Assembly: GCA_965203255.1 (NCBI GenBank)
Contig: OZ241882.1
Coordinates: 1,984,001-2,048,000 of the forward strand
DNA: 64,000 nucleotides
Source of the DNA: JAPOUP01 sp965203255
GTDB taxonomy: Bacteria > Pseudomonadota > Alphaproteobacteria > Rhodobacterales > Rhodobacteraceae
Reading direction: 5' to 3'
Shown here: piece by piece, positions 33,783 to 42,359 of the stretch
Layout: every line of letters starts with the position of its first letter
Numbering within the stretch: the first letter of the stretch is position 1
The notes under the pieces: generated by a model
What the model was told of the DNA's origin: nothing
What the model saw: the letters and a program-made list of their open reading frames with translations, nothing else
The model's database searches: none
Position numbers and translations under genes: made by a program

Positions 33783-35684
33783 TCAGGTGTTGCCATTGGG
33801 TCCATCGTCGCCACCGCCAACCGGGCGATGAAGCGCCAGAATGGAAATGTCGTCTGCCTGGGGTGCGCCGGCTGCGAAGCTGTCAACCTGTTCGAGCATC
33901 AATTCGCATAGGTGTTGGCTGGAAAGACTCCTTCCGGCCACACAGGCTTCCCTGAACATATTCACCGCACCTGCCGTTCCCAGCAGGTCCCCAGCTTTGT
34001 TATGTGCCTCGTCAAGTCCGTCGCTGTAGAACAGCAGCCGCTCACCGGGGGCAAGGACCAGGCTGTGGGATGTCCATTCCAGATCCGGCAGAACACCAAG
34101 AACCATATCAGGTTCAGTCGTGACCAGACGAACGTTCCCATCCAGATCAGCGAGCATCGGTGGGCAATGCCCAGCGTTCACGAATGTGATGTAACCTGTT
34201 CCAGGCGTGATCACAGCCAGGACTGCAGTTAGAAACATGTCCTCAGGATTGCGCTCGCAAAGTGCGTTATTCGCCGCCTCGATTACCTTGCTGGGTTTGT
34301 CGGACTGTTGACACTGGGCCCTGAGCAGTGCGCTTGCCTGTGCCGCGAACAACGCCGGAGCCATACCCTTACCAGACACATCGGCGATGAGCACTGCAAT
34401 CCGGCCATCACCTAGGAGGAACATATCAAAAAAGTCTCCAGCGACTTCCATAGCAGGGCGCATGCGGCCATGGATGTCCCACTCCGGATGCAGGCTGAAT
34501 GTCGATGGGAGCAGCGATTGCTGAATGCGTCGGGCGTTTTCCAGTTGCTCCGTGACCGCAATCAACGCGTTTCGGGCGTCGAGGCTAGTACGAAAACTGT
34601 CGACCGCACGAAGTAGCGTGTCGATTTCCTGACCGGACCTAAAGGTGGATTCGGAGTTTTCGCCTTGATTTGCGGATGTCGATTTCCCTGTCTGGCCAGA
34701 GCTGCGGATACGGACTTTCGTATCGCCACTTGACATGGCCCCAAGGAGTTGCACGACTGCGCCAAGGGGGCGGAAGCCGATCCTCAGCTTCTGCAAGAGC
34801 AATCCCAGGGATAGGAGTATGATGGCCAACACTGCCGTGAACGCGAGCATTGTCAGCAGTTCTTCACGCGTCAGCGCATCCGAGATGTCTCGGAGCATCA
34901 CCAGGCTACCGTTCGCTCCAGCAGTTCCGAACTGAAGTGGCAGAATGGTTGCGTCGAGACGGCGTCCGCCATTGTCGCGCAATACGAGGTTACGTGGGCC
35001 TGTATCAGCGACCCCTGCAACGGTACCTGCGTCGGGCACACCGCCGAACAGTTCCCGCAACTCGCCATCGGAGTCGTGATATGCCAGCCCCACCAATCTC
35101 GGGAAAAACTCGTCAATTCCGTCTGCGATTGGCAAAATAACCCAGACCGTGCCGACGATGCTGTCACCCCGCCGCACAGGAGTGCGGTGCGCGAGCACTG
35201 GAGATCCATTGCCATCGATCAATAGCTGGGTTTGCGGAAAAAGCGGAACCGCCTGCTCAAGAACTGCGGAACCCAACGCCACCGACCCATGACCGCCGAC
35301 ACTTGCGATTGCCTGGCCTTCCGATGTGACAAGAAAGAGAGTCGGACGCTCCGGATGCCCTTCCTGAACAATCTGGAGGGCCTCTTCCATATCTGTTGAG
35401 GTAGAGCCGGCCAACAATACCGCATCGACCTCGGGGTCCGCAGCAATCTGACGGGCAAGTGCGCCCAACCGCTCTTGATGCAGGTCAAGCATCGTGTGGA
35501 GCAAGTCGGCCTGAACCCTGAGTGAAGCTTCAGTATGGCGGCGGGTAAGCGAAGCTCCACGAATCTCCGCATAGGTGACGAGTATTGCCGAAATCAACAT
35601 CAGCGCGGCGACCGCCGTTAGGGCCACGCTCCGACGAAGGGTTGGTGCCCTGTTGGGATGCCGGACACTGTCGCTTTCTGTCAC
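33783..35684 (-). CDS. Membrane RsbU-type PP2C (SpoIIE) phosphatase with HAMP
   Basis: A 633-residue sensor phosphatase. A membrane segment at about residues 19-41 precedes a periplasmic cache-like sensor (to about 270), a second membrane segment (LTMLAFTAVLAIILLSLGLLL), a HAMP-like linker and a coiled region (LIAVTEQLENARRIQQSLLP). The C-terminal SpoIIE phosphatase domain has metal-binding acids in EVAGDFFDMF, LIADVSGKGMAPALF and AGAPQADDISIL. Such enzymes dephosphorylate STAS antagonists, here probably the product of the first gene of this operon (40860-41198). It is the last gene of a six-gene operon and overlaps the preceding GNAT gene by 4 bp. Confidence 0.9.
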   Translation of the reverse strand: MTESDSVRHPNRAPTLRRSVALTAVAALMLISAILVTYAEIRGASLTRRHTEASLRVQADLLHTMLDLHQERLGALARQIAADPEVDAVLLAGSTSTDMEEALQIVQEGHPERPTLFLVTSEGQAIASVGGHGSVALGSAVLEQAVPLFPQTQLLIDGNGSPVLAHRTPVRRGDSIVGTVWVILPIADGIDEFFPRLVGLAYHDSDGELRELFGGVPDAGTVAGVADTGPRNLVLRDNGGRRLDATILPLQFGTAGANGSLVMLRDISDALTREELLTMLAFTAVLAIILLSLGLLLQKLRIGFRPLGAVVQLLGAMSSGDTKVRIRSSGQTGKSTSANQGENSESTFRSGQEIDTLLRAVDSFRTSLDARNALIAVTEQLENARRIQQSLLPSTFSLHPEWDIHGRMRPAMEVAGDFFDMFLLGDGRIAVLIADVSGKGMAPALFAAQASALLRAQCQQSDKPSKVIEAANNALCERNPEDMFLTAVLAVITPGTGYITFVNAGHCPPMLADLDGNVRLVTTEPDMVLGVLPDLEWTSHSLVLAPGERLLFYSDGLDEAHNKAGDLLGTAGAVNMFREACVAGRSLSSQHLCELMLEQVDSFAAGAPQADDISILALHRPVGGGDDGPNGNT

Positions 35685-36460
35685 GGATCCAGTCCTCCAG
35701 AGCGCTGACCCTCTCCTTCGCTGTAGAGCAATGCGTAAGTCCGGTCCTTCTTTAGTCCGGTTGCGATGAAGCCTTTCGCGAGTAAGGCTTCGTGCTCTGA
35801 CAGGTCTCCGGATTGCGGTAGGATGACACTTTGCAGGTTTCCAGTTGGTTCGGATGGCCTCTGGATTTCGTGGCGGAGCAGAAAACGGGGATGCCCGTCC
35901 AGCAGATTCTTGAGTCCAACCACATGGAACCCTGCGTTCATCAGGTTGGCAAGCGATACCGTATTGAATGGCGATACCGTAGACTGCACCGAAGCAAACC
36001 CAGCCTCCGCAAATATCTTCTTTCTGATCCTGATAAGCCTGGGATGCCAGCCTTGGCCGCGCAGAGCCGGATCAAGTGCCGTTCCGAACAATAGGCCAGT
36101 TCCCTGTGGTTCCAGCGTTGGAACAAAAGGACTTCGCCCATTTCCTGCTGGTACCGCAATGCTGTATCCGAGTGCCTCCCCTTCCCGCTCCGGCACCAGG
36201 ATCGCGCCATCCAGAACCATTGCCGTCAGAAAACTCTCTGACATTGGCATGAATAGCCCGTCCCGCCCCAAGTCCAATATTGACTTTGCATTCAATGCGC
36301 AAAGCGCGGACAGGTCGCTCCTTACGGCAAGCCTTAGCTGTACCTGTCCCTGATTGCCTCGGGACCACCTCTCAAGGACCACGCGCACAGTGTTCCGGAA
36401 TTCGGTGCGGTCTTGATCTCCACCTGTGGATGTGGCCTTTCCTGAAGGTGCCACGGTCAT
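35681..36460 (-). CDS. GNAT family acetyltransferase-like protein
   Basis: A 259-residue protein. The centre shows a GNAT pattern: the beta strand LGYSIAVPA, then LFGTALDPALRGQGWHPRLIRIRKKIF, where RGQGWH replaces the usual acetyl-CoA loop R/Q-x-x-G-x-G/A, then VSPFNTVSLANLMNAGFHVVGL, a typical C-terminal GNAT segment. The last ~60 residues (KDRTYALLY end) are family-specific. The substrate is unknown. It overlaps its neighbours by 4 bp on each side, so it is fixed in the operon between the substrate-binding protein and the phosphatase. Confidence 0.75.
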   Translation of the reverse strand: MTVAPSGKATSTGGDQDRTEFRNTVRVVLERWSRGNQGQVQLRLAVRSDLSALCALNAKSILDLGRDGLFMPMSESFLTAMVLDGAILVPEREGEALGYSIAVPAGNGRSPFVPTLEPQGTGLLFGTALDPALRGQGWHPRLIRIRKKIFAEAGFASVQSTVSPFNTVSLANLMNAGFHVVGLKNLLDGHPRFLLRHEIQRPSEPTGNLQSVILPQSGDLSEHEALLAKGFIATGLKKDRTYALLYSEGEGQRSGGLDP

Positions 36461-37485
36461 TGGCCGATGACCTCTGCATAGTCGAGCAGGGAAAGACTGG
36501 GATAGATCTCTAGGTCGCGGGCTACATCCGCACGGATCTGATAGGAAAACTCAGGAAGTATCTCGACGGGAATACTCCCAGCAGCCTCATTCCCGAACAG
36601 TATGCGTTCTACTTTGGAAGCCGTGAACCGGCCGACCTTTTGGTAAGGGGCGACGAGCCCGAACAGCGAATCGGAAGACGCTAGCATCACTTCCGTCGAG
36701 GCGAATGACGGCAGGCGCATATCGTTCGCCAGCCCTGTGATCAAACGCGCGTACTGGCCGATGAAACTGTCCGGCCCAAGATAGAGAAACTGGGGACCTG
36801 CGGCCGCTGCGGCTGCGACGAGGTCGTGCAGCGATCCGGGGTCCGGCAGACCGTCTGCATCAAGCGGAACCGAATAGTCATCAATCCTGATGTTCAGACG
36901 ACGGCCCCAACTGATCAGCTGCTCGACAGCGAGAACGGAGTTCGGTTCGGTGGGCGTGAATATCACGGCAATCCGGTCGATCGGCATAAAGGCCTGCATT
37001 GCCCGAAACTGCGTCTCAAGCGGCACGATGTGACTGACGCCAGTCAGATTGCGGCCAGTGGCGCCAAACGAGCGAATGATCCGTGACTTGACCGGCTGCG
37101 AAACCATAGTGAACACGATCGGCCTGTCAGTGATCCTTGGTGGATAGTCGTCTGGAGAATCGGCCAGATCCGGATCCCGACCGGCGATCCCCAGAGTCAC
37201 GGTCGTTCCCCAGGTATAGACAAGATCAGGAGCGGCGCTTTCGATTTCCGCGACGATGTCCGGAAGTCGGCTGGGGTCCCGATCAAGTGAACGGACCGTA
37301 ATGTCCAGCGGAAGCCCAGCTTCAGCGAAATGCGCCCGGAAGCCGACTTCGACCTGCGTTTCCCCTCGCCAGAGGACCATGAACATTGATTTCGCTTCGG
37401 CCGCAGCTGTCAGTCGACCAGTCCCCGTAGTCAGAACGGTGCATAGGGTTCCTGTCAGGAAATCACGCTTCGACAAGCAGGCCAC
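36457..37485 (-). CDS. Periplasmic ABC-type substrate-binding protein (TrpX-like)
   Basis: A 342-residue protein of the uncharacterised ABC substrate-binding family (PF04392 type): VGFRAHFAEAGLPLDITVRS, APDLVYTWGTTVTLGIAGRD, the DRPIVFTMVSQPVKS strand and NLTGVSHIVPLETQFRAM are characteristic. The N-terminus has SKRDFLTG and a hydrophobic run to AAAEA, a Tat-like or Sec signal. No permease or ATPase gene accompanies it, so it more likely serves as a ligand sensor for the membrane proteins of the same operon than as a transporter component; that is inference. It overlaps the upstream MFS gene by 23 bp and the downstream GNAT gene by 4 bp. Confidence 0.85.
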   Translation of the reverse strand: MACLSKRDFLTGTLCTVLTTGTGRLTAAAEAKSMFMVLWRGETQVEVGFRAHFAEAGLPLDITVRSLDRDPSRLPDIVAEIESAAPDLVYTWGTTVTLGIAGRDPDLADSPDDYPPRITDRPIVFTMVSQPVKSRIIRSFGATGRNLTGVSHIVPLETQFRAMQAFMPIDRIAVIFTPTEPNSVLAVEQLISWGRRLNIRIDDYSVPLDADGLPDPGSLHDLVAAAAAAGPQFLYLGPDSFIGQYARLITGLANDMRLPSFASTEVMLASSDSLFGLVAPYQKVGRFTASKVERILFGNEAAGSIPVEILPEFSYQIRADVARDLEIYPSLSLLDYAEVIGQ

Positions 37486-39664
37486 GAATTGCCTCCTCTT
37501 CGTCCCGTTCCCCGAATGCGAGGAACCAACTCACACCGCCGGCGGACAGCAGCAGCGCTCCAATCCCCATCCACATCAATGCAGTGTCCGGCGGAAAGGC
37601 GAGCAGCAGAGCGCCAGCGATGAGCGGTCCCGCCAGCGATCCAAGTCGTTCCAGAAATCGGAAGACGCCGAGCACTGTCCCGGACCCAGCATATTTCACC
37701 TGCAGTTCGGCGACACGCATCAGGAAGCTGATCTGGGTCGGAATGGACAATGTCTGGCCAACTCCAAACAGCAGTGTTGCCACGAAGAGAACGGCCAACC
37801 CTTCGCCGACAAGCACATTCCATGTGTGTGGAAGCACAAATCCGGCTCCGGCTATCATGCCACCGACCGCAACCCACGTACCGAACCCCTGCCATCGATC
37901 AGCAAGCGGTGCGAGCAGAGGCGCGAGAACAAGAATCGCGATGCCATAACCCATCAGTATCCGGGCACTTTCCGCAGCACCACCAATGGTGAGCGCTGAA
38001 AGTGGTACCAAGAGGAACAGTCCTCCGGTCAGCAAAGCCTTTGCGGGGATGGCGAAACAGGCGATCATTGCAAAGAACCGCGGGTTGCCCAGGATGTCCT
38101 TGATGATCAACATTTGGTCGTGTGCCCATTTGGAGACACCGCCTTTGACAGCTGATGAATAGGAACCGGCTTCGCTGGGACGTTCGGGCAATCGGGTATC
38201 GGGCGTGGCGTGGGGATCGGTTAGATCAGGCGGAAATCTTGAGATCATGAACAGACAGGCAAGCGCGGAAGTGCCGATCGCGACAAGTGCGCCATACAGG
38301 ACCAATGATACTCCTATACGGTCGGCAAGGATGCCACCGACCGCCGGTCCACTGATTTCGGCCGCCACCACTACAGCGAGGAAGAGTGAGAAACCCGTGC
38401 TGCGGTGCCGGGGGTCAGCGTGCCTTACTATATGCACCTGGGCTGCGGCGTAGACCAGACCGTAGCCAAATCCGGTCAGCGACCGTGCGAAGACAATCAT
38501 CGCGAAACTGTCCGCAAAGATATGGCCGGCCATGCCCGCGCCCGCGAACAATGCTCCAAGCAGGAATATCCGACGAGGTCCAGATCGTTCACAGAGCATC
38601 GAACCTATGAGTACGGACAGCAAGGAGGCCGCCATGAAGCCCGCCATGGCGATCCCAATCCGGAAATTGGCGTCGCTGTCGGGAGGCGCGAACTGTCCCA
38701 GGAATTGAGGAAGGATCGGACGCAGCATCGCTTCCGACACGAAAAACAGGAACAGTGGAAGACGAACGTGACTGACGGCGGGAATCCGTAGCTGCTGAGG
38801 CCTGTCGGTCGCCGGAAGTCGCAGCCCGCTGAAACTCTGGGATCCAAGTTCGGATTTGGTGCGGCTAACGATTCGGTCGACCCGCTCCGTCAGCGTCCGG
38901 ACCACTTCACTGCTTCGGGAGCGGATGGAAAAACGTAGATCATGTGCCGCTAGCCGCGCTGTGAAGAACTCAACGATCCAGGCTGGACGCAAAATGTGGA
39001 CGGCAAACATCAAGATAAGCAGTTCCACGGCCAGCAGGACGATCGCAAAGACCACCACGGCGGTGTCGATCCAGATGTCCTGTTTCAATGCGTCAAGCAT
39101 CCTGATGTCAAAGCCCGCATAGAGCGTTCCGATGATCCCTTCGTCATCACCGCCAATTGGAAGCGCGGTGACGAGTAAGTCCCCTCCCTGCCGACTTGCG
39201 ACTGTGACCGGGCTGGATAGCGGAATGCCCAGAAATTCCTGCCATCTGGTTGACAGACTGTCAAAAACCCCGGGTGATGCAGATCCGGACGCTGAGACTA
39301 GTGCCATGCGTACGGCCTCGGCATCGTCTGCGGAGATGTGCTGAATCCTTCCATCGGTGTCTGACAGCGCAAGGAAACTCATTCCGGGTGCGGAAGATCG
39401 GGCGCTGTCCAGAACCGGTTCCACGCCTCGAAGCGTGTTAAGACCACCGAAAACCGTTGCTGCATGGTCAACGCGCCGCTGTACGCCTGCAGCGGCGGTG
39501 ATGGTCTGTGTCTCCACCTCGGGCAGAAGGTGGGTTTCGAAAATCCTTACCGACAGATATCCGAACAGCAGGAATGGCAGAATGAGCAGCCCGAGCAGTG
39601 TCAGAAGCAGGACGGAACGCGGGCCAGCCATTAGGTGGATCTGCCCTGCACTGCGGATGGCCAT
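37463..39664 (-). CDS. MFS transporter fused to an N-terminal periplasmic sensor domain
   Basis: A 733-residue fusion. Residues about 18-40 are a membrane segment, 40-195 a cache-like periplasmic domain (TDGRIQHISADD, LLVTALPIGGDDEGIIGTLYAGF), and 200-222 a second segment followed by a HAMP-like linker. From about 300 a 12-helix major facilitator domain follows, with the inter-helix motif GSMLCERSGPRR and LTGFGYGLVYAAAQ. This sensor architecture is normally attached to kinases or phosphatases, not to a carrier, so it may sense or deliver a signal rather than simply export. It overlaps the RsbW-like gene by 34 bp and the substrate-binding gene by 23 bp. Confidence 0.85.
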   Translation of the reverse strand: MAIRSAGQIHLMAGPRSVLLLTLLGLLILPFLLFGYLSVRIFETHLLPEVETQTITAAAGVQRRVDHAATVFGGLNTLRGVEPVLDSARSSAPGMSFLALSDTDGRIQHISADDAEAVRMALVSASGSASPGVFDSLSTRWQEFLGIPLSSPVTVASRQGGDLLVTALPIGGDDEGIIGTLYAGFDIRMLDALKQDIWIDTAVVVFAIVLLAVELLILMFAVHILRPAWIVEFFTARLAAHDLRFSIRSRSSEVVRTLTERVDRIVSRTKSELGSQSFSGLRLPATDRPQQLRIPAVSHVRLPLFLFFVSEAMLRPILPQFLGQFAPPDSDANFRIGIAMAGFMAASLLSVLIGSMLCERSGPRRIFLLGALFAGAGMAGHIFADSFAMIVFARSLTGFGYGLVYAAAQVHIVRHADPRHRSTGFSLFLAVVVAAEISGPAVGGILADRIGVSLVLYGALVAIGTSALACLFMISRFPPDLTDPHATPDTRLPERPSEAGSYSSAVKGGVSKWAHDQMLIIKDILGNPRFFAMIACFAIPAKALLTGGLFLLVPLSALTIGGAAESARILMGYGIAILVLAPLLAPLADRWQGFGTWVAVGGMIAGAGFVLPHTWNVLVGEGLAVLFVATLLFGVGQTLSIPTQISFLMRVAELQVKYAGSGTVLGVFRFLERLGSLAGPLIAGALLLAFPPDTALMWMGIGALLLSAGGVSWFLAFGERDEEEAIRGLLVEA

Positions 39665-40842
39665 GAGATCCGCCAGATCGAATGGACGAGTGGATCGGAT
39701 GTTCCGGGATCCGGGCTGTCGATCTGCGCTGCACGGTCGACCGCCAACTTACGGATATGGTTTCGCCCTTCGATACGGCCGAAGATGATCAGCGTAACCA
39801 GAAACAGCACCGGCACAACCGGTACCAACGTAACGATGCTGGCCCGACTGAGCTGTCGGATGAGGTCCGGCATCGCCTCGCCTGCCCCCGTGGCTTCATG
39901 GGAAAGGGCGAGCACTCCAACCGGCACACCGTCCTGTAAGATCGTCATCCGACCGGTGAAACGGTCTGGATCACTTGCTTCATGGCTGATTTCACCGCGT
40001 GGTGGAGGGTCGACAGGGATTTTGCCGCCACCGCCCCGGCTATCGCTGAGGGTGCTGAACAGCACAGTGCCATCCATGTCGTAGACCACGAGGTCAAACG
40101 CACCGCCGAACTGGGCCACGGAGCGTTCTATGATGTGTTCTGTCGTTCTTGTGGACGCGAGTGTCAGACCCTCGCCAAGGCTCTCGCCGATCGCACGAAC
40201 CAGTTCTCTCAGAACCGGATCGTAGCGAGCGGCGACGGTATCGGTCAGGATGCGCTCGAACTTCAGGTAATTCAGGGCCCCGGCCGCAAATACGCCCGCC
40301 ACGGGAAGCAGCAGCAGTATGGCGAGAATTCGCAGTGTCAGGCCCCGAGGGCGTATCTTGGCTCCTGTAGCGGACCGGCTGCCGGGGGGTGTGCTTTCGC
40401 CTCCCCGGGGGTCGTTGGGATGTTGGCCCGGGCCGAACACCAGCGAGAGACGGTTATACCTGTCGCGGCTGTAGGACACGCTGTCTGCCATTTCCTGCAC
40501 GAGCATGACGCCAAGGCCACCGATCGGTCGATCGCCAAGAGCGGCATCCGTATCCGGACGAGGTCCATCCTTGAATGGGTTGAACGGTGGTGCATCGTCC
40601 TCAATGATGAAAGCCACGCCTTCCGGCTGTGGATGCAGGGTCAGCCAGATCGACGCGTCTTCGCGCTCTTTGCCATATCCGTGCATGATCGTATTCATCA
40701 GGAGTTCTTCGGCCGCAAGCTGCAGCTTGTGCTCGAATCCCGAGGCTGGGGGATGTTCCGCACAGAAGGCTTCAACCCATGACATGACCTCCGGGAGATT
40801 CCGGACGTTGCTGCCGATACGAAGGCGCTGGACTCCTTCCAT
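39631..40842 (-). CDS. RsbW-like anti-sigma kinase fused to a membrane sensor region
   Basis: A 403-residue protein. The N-terminal ~135 residues are a GHKL ATPase of the RsbW/SpoIIAB type, with N box EELLMNTIMHGYG, D box IEDDAPPFNP and G box GGLGVMLVQEMAD. After a linker, a membrane segment (LTLRILAILLLLPVAGVFAAGAL), a periplasmic region (FDLVVYDMDGTVLFST, MTILQDGVPVGVLALS) and a second membrane segment (IVTLVPVVPVLFLVTLIIFG) follow. The order kinase-then-membrane-sensor is unusual, since RsbW proteins are usually soluble. It probably phosphorylates the STAS protein encoded 17 bp upstream. Overlap with the MFS gene suggests coupled synthesis. Confidence 0.85.
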   Translation of the reverse strand: MEGVQRLRIGSNVRNLPEVMSWVEAFCAEHPPASGFEHKLQLAAEELLMNTIMHGYGKEREDASIWLTLHPQPEGVAFIIEDDAPPFNPFKDGPRPDTDAALGDRPIGGLGVMLVQEMADSVSYSRDRYNRLSLVFGPGQHPNDPRGGESTPPGSRSATGAKIRPRGLTLRILAILLLLPVAGVFAAGALNYLKFERILTDTVAARYDPVLRELVRAIGESLGEGLTLASTRTTEHIIERSVAQFGGAFDLVVYDMDGTVLFSTLSDSRGGGGKIPVDPPPRGEISHEASDPDRFTGRMTILQDGVPVGVLALSHEATGAGEAMPDLIRQLSRASIVTLVPVVPVLFLVTLIIFGRIEGRNHIRKLAVDRAAQIDSPDPGTSDPLVHSIWRISWPSAVQGRST

Positions 40843-40859
40843 ATACTACGTTCCTCAGA

Positions 40860-41198
40860 TCATGCCTTAGCCGCAGCCAAGGCGTCTTCGCGGTTCCCAT
40901 ACGACTTGATGATCTTGTCGAATCCTGACACGCGGAACACTTCGGCGACTGATCCGCTGAGGCCGCAGATAGAGAAAGACGCCTCAGCCTTTGAAAGGCG
41001 TTTCGCGATTACAAGGATTGATCTGAGGCCGGCACTGCTCACGTAGGAAACGGACGTGAGGTCACAGACCACCGGACTTCCTTCTTCAGGGATTGCCGAG
41101 GTTACAGCTTCCTCGAACTCGCGTGCGGTGACGCCGTCAATGCGCCCTTCGACCTCGGCGACAAGCACATTTCCGACCTTTGAGATTTTGGCATCCAT
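40860..41198 (-). CDS. STAS-domain anti-sigma factor antagonist (RsbV/SpoIIAA-like)
   Basis: A 112-residue single STAS domain. The phosphorylatable serine lies in DLTSVSYVSSAGLRSIL, with the typical preceding acidic residue, and the N-terminal VEGRIDGVTAREFEEAV and C-terminal VFRVSGFDKIIKSYGN match the family. Unphosphorylated antagonists bind the RsbW-type kinase and release its target. It is the first gene of the six-gene operon, with GGAG 8 bp before the ATG. The operon contains no sigma factor, so the final output partner is not known. Confidence 0.92.
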   Translation of the reverse strand: MDAKISKVGNVLVAEVEGRIDGVTAREFEEAVTSAIPEEGSPVVCDLTSVSYVSSAGLRSILVIAKRLSKAEASFSICGLSGSVAEVFRVSGFDKIIKSYGNREDALAAAKA

Positions 41199-41312
41199 AG
41201 CGGTTACTCCAATTGTGCCCCTTGCGCGGGGCCATCCTGCGCAAAGATAGCCGATTATCGGGGAAATGAAACAGCTACCTTGTCATAATGGTCAAGAGTG
41301 TTTGACGCAGGA

Positions 41313-42000
41313 TTATGCCAACCACTGCCATCGGTCCCGCCACGTATTTCCGATGTACGACGTGTGGATATTCGACGCTACAGGCAAGCCATGACGATTC
41401 CGCATTGGAAAGGTGCCCGCCACCTTCAGGATAGGCGGCTGAAGTATGGCGTCTGGTCCGGTTGCGCCCGGATGGCCGGCACCCCAAGCCTTGAGAAGAT
41501 CAAGCGCTTCTGGGCCGCGCACCTCCCCGATGGGAATGCGATCCGGGCGCGACCGGACGGACGCGCTCACGAGATTTGACAGCGTCACGACCCCGTCTTT
41601 CGTGCGCAGAGCCACGAGGTTCGGCGTCAAGCACTGGAGTTCGCGTGTGCCCTCGATGAAGACGACGCGGTCGGAAGACTTGGCGACCTCCGCCAACAGC
41701 GCATTTGTGAGGGTCGTTTTGCCGGTCGAGACCCCCCGGCAACGAGGATGTTGGCGTGGTGGGCAACCTCTTCGCGCAGTCCGTCGGAGAGAATGGCGCT
41801 GGCAACATAATCCTGGAGGGTAAACACCTCGACGGAAGGCTTGCGGATGGCGAAGGCTGGCACGGAGACCACCGGCGGCAACAGGCCCTCGAAGCGCTGG
41901 CCACTTCCCGGCAACTCCGCCGAATCCCGCGGGGCCGCCGGATGGACGTCGGTGCCGACGTTATGCGCAACGAGGCGGATGATACGTTCGCCATCGGCCG
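41313..42000 (-). pseudogene. trbB conjugative ATPase remnant (copy 2, truncated at both ends)
   Basis: On the minus strand RIIRLVAHNVGTDVHP, RFEGLLPPVVSVPAFAIRKP, YVASAILSDGLREEVAHHAN and ILVAGG read as TrbB, the VirB11-type ATPase of trb mating systems. At a G run near 41733 one base is missing, and the protein continues in the next frame as STGKTTLTNALLAEVAKSSD, then ELQCLTPNLVALRTKDGVV and IPIGEVRGPEALDLLKAWG, ending abruptly after GHPG near 41470. The N-terminus is replaced by an ISAzo13-type fragment. Walker A and the EVRG block survive in sequence but not in one frame. It differs from the trbB remnant at 52091, so two elements were once present. Confidence 0.8.
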
Positions 42001-42135
42001 ACCCAGTTTTTGGAACGCCCGCACCCAGCGGTTGATCAGCCGGAACTGCCCGTTCCGGTCCGGGTGCTGACGTCTTCCGACTGTCCTGCGGTTCGCCTGG
42101 AGATTGTAGCCGAGCTCGTGCAGCAGGCGGTTCAC
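42001..42135 (-). pseudogene. ISAzo13-type transposase fragment
   Basis: The minus-strand translation VNRLLHELGYNLQANRRT followed by HPDRNGQFRLINRWVRAFQ matches the conserved block of ISAzo13 (Rhodopirellula-type) transposases (RLLRELGYSLQANRK-type ... HPDRDAQF). Only about 45 residues survive, joined directly to the trbB remnant. No end of the element can be defined. The 42136-42359 stretch beyond it holds nothing else that I recognise. Confidence 0.65.
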
Positions 42136-42359
42136 CGTGCGCCCGCCGATCCTTCATTGGGTGAGGCCATATGCAGGAGACCGTATCCCGGATGGACTGT
42201 GATGTACGATCACAGGTATATGGTGTTGTGACAATTGGAGGCAGGATCGGATCCGCCGGAAAACCGGAGGACGGATGTTCGGACGAGAGCAACGGTCCAT
42301 TGGTTGCATCCATTCCGACACAGGATGTAGCGCCATCCGTTGCGACAGGTCATCCTTTC

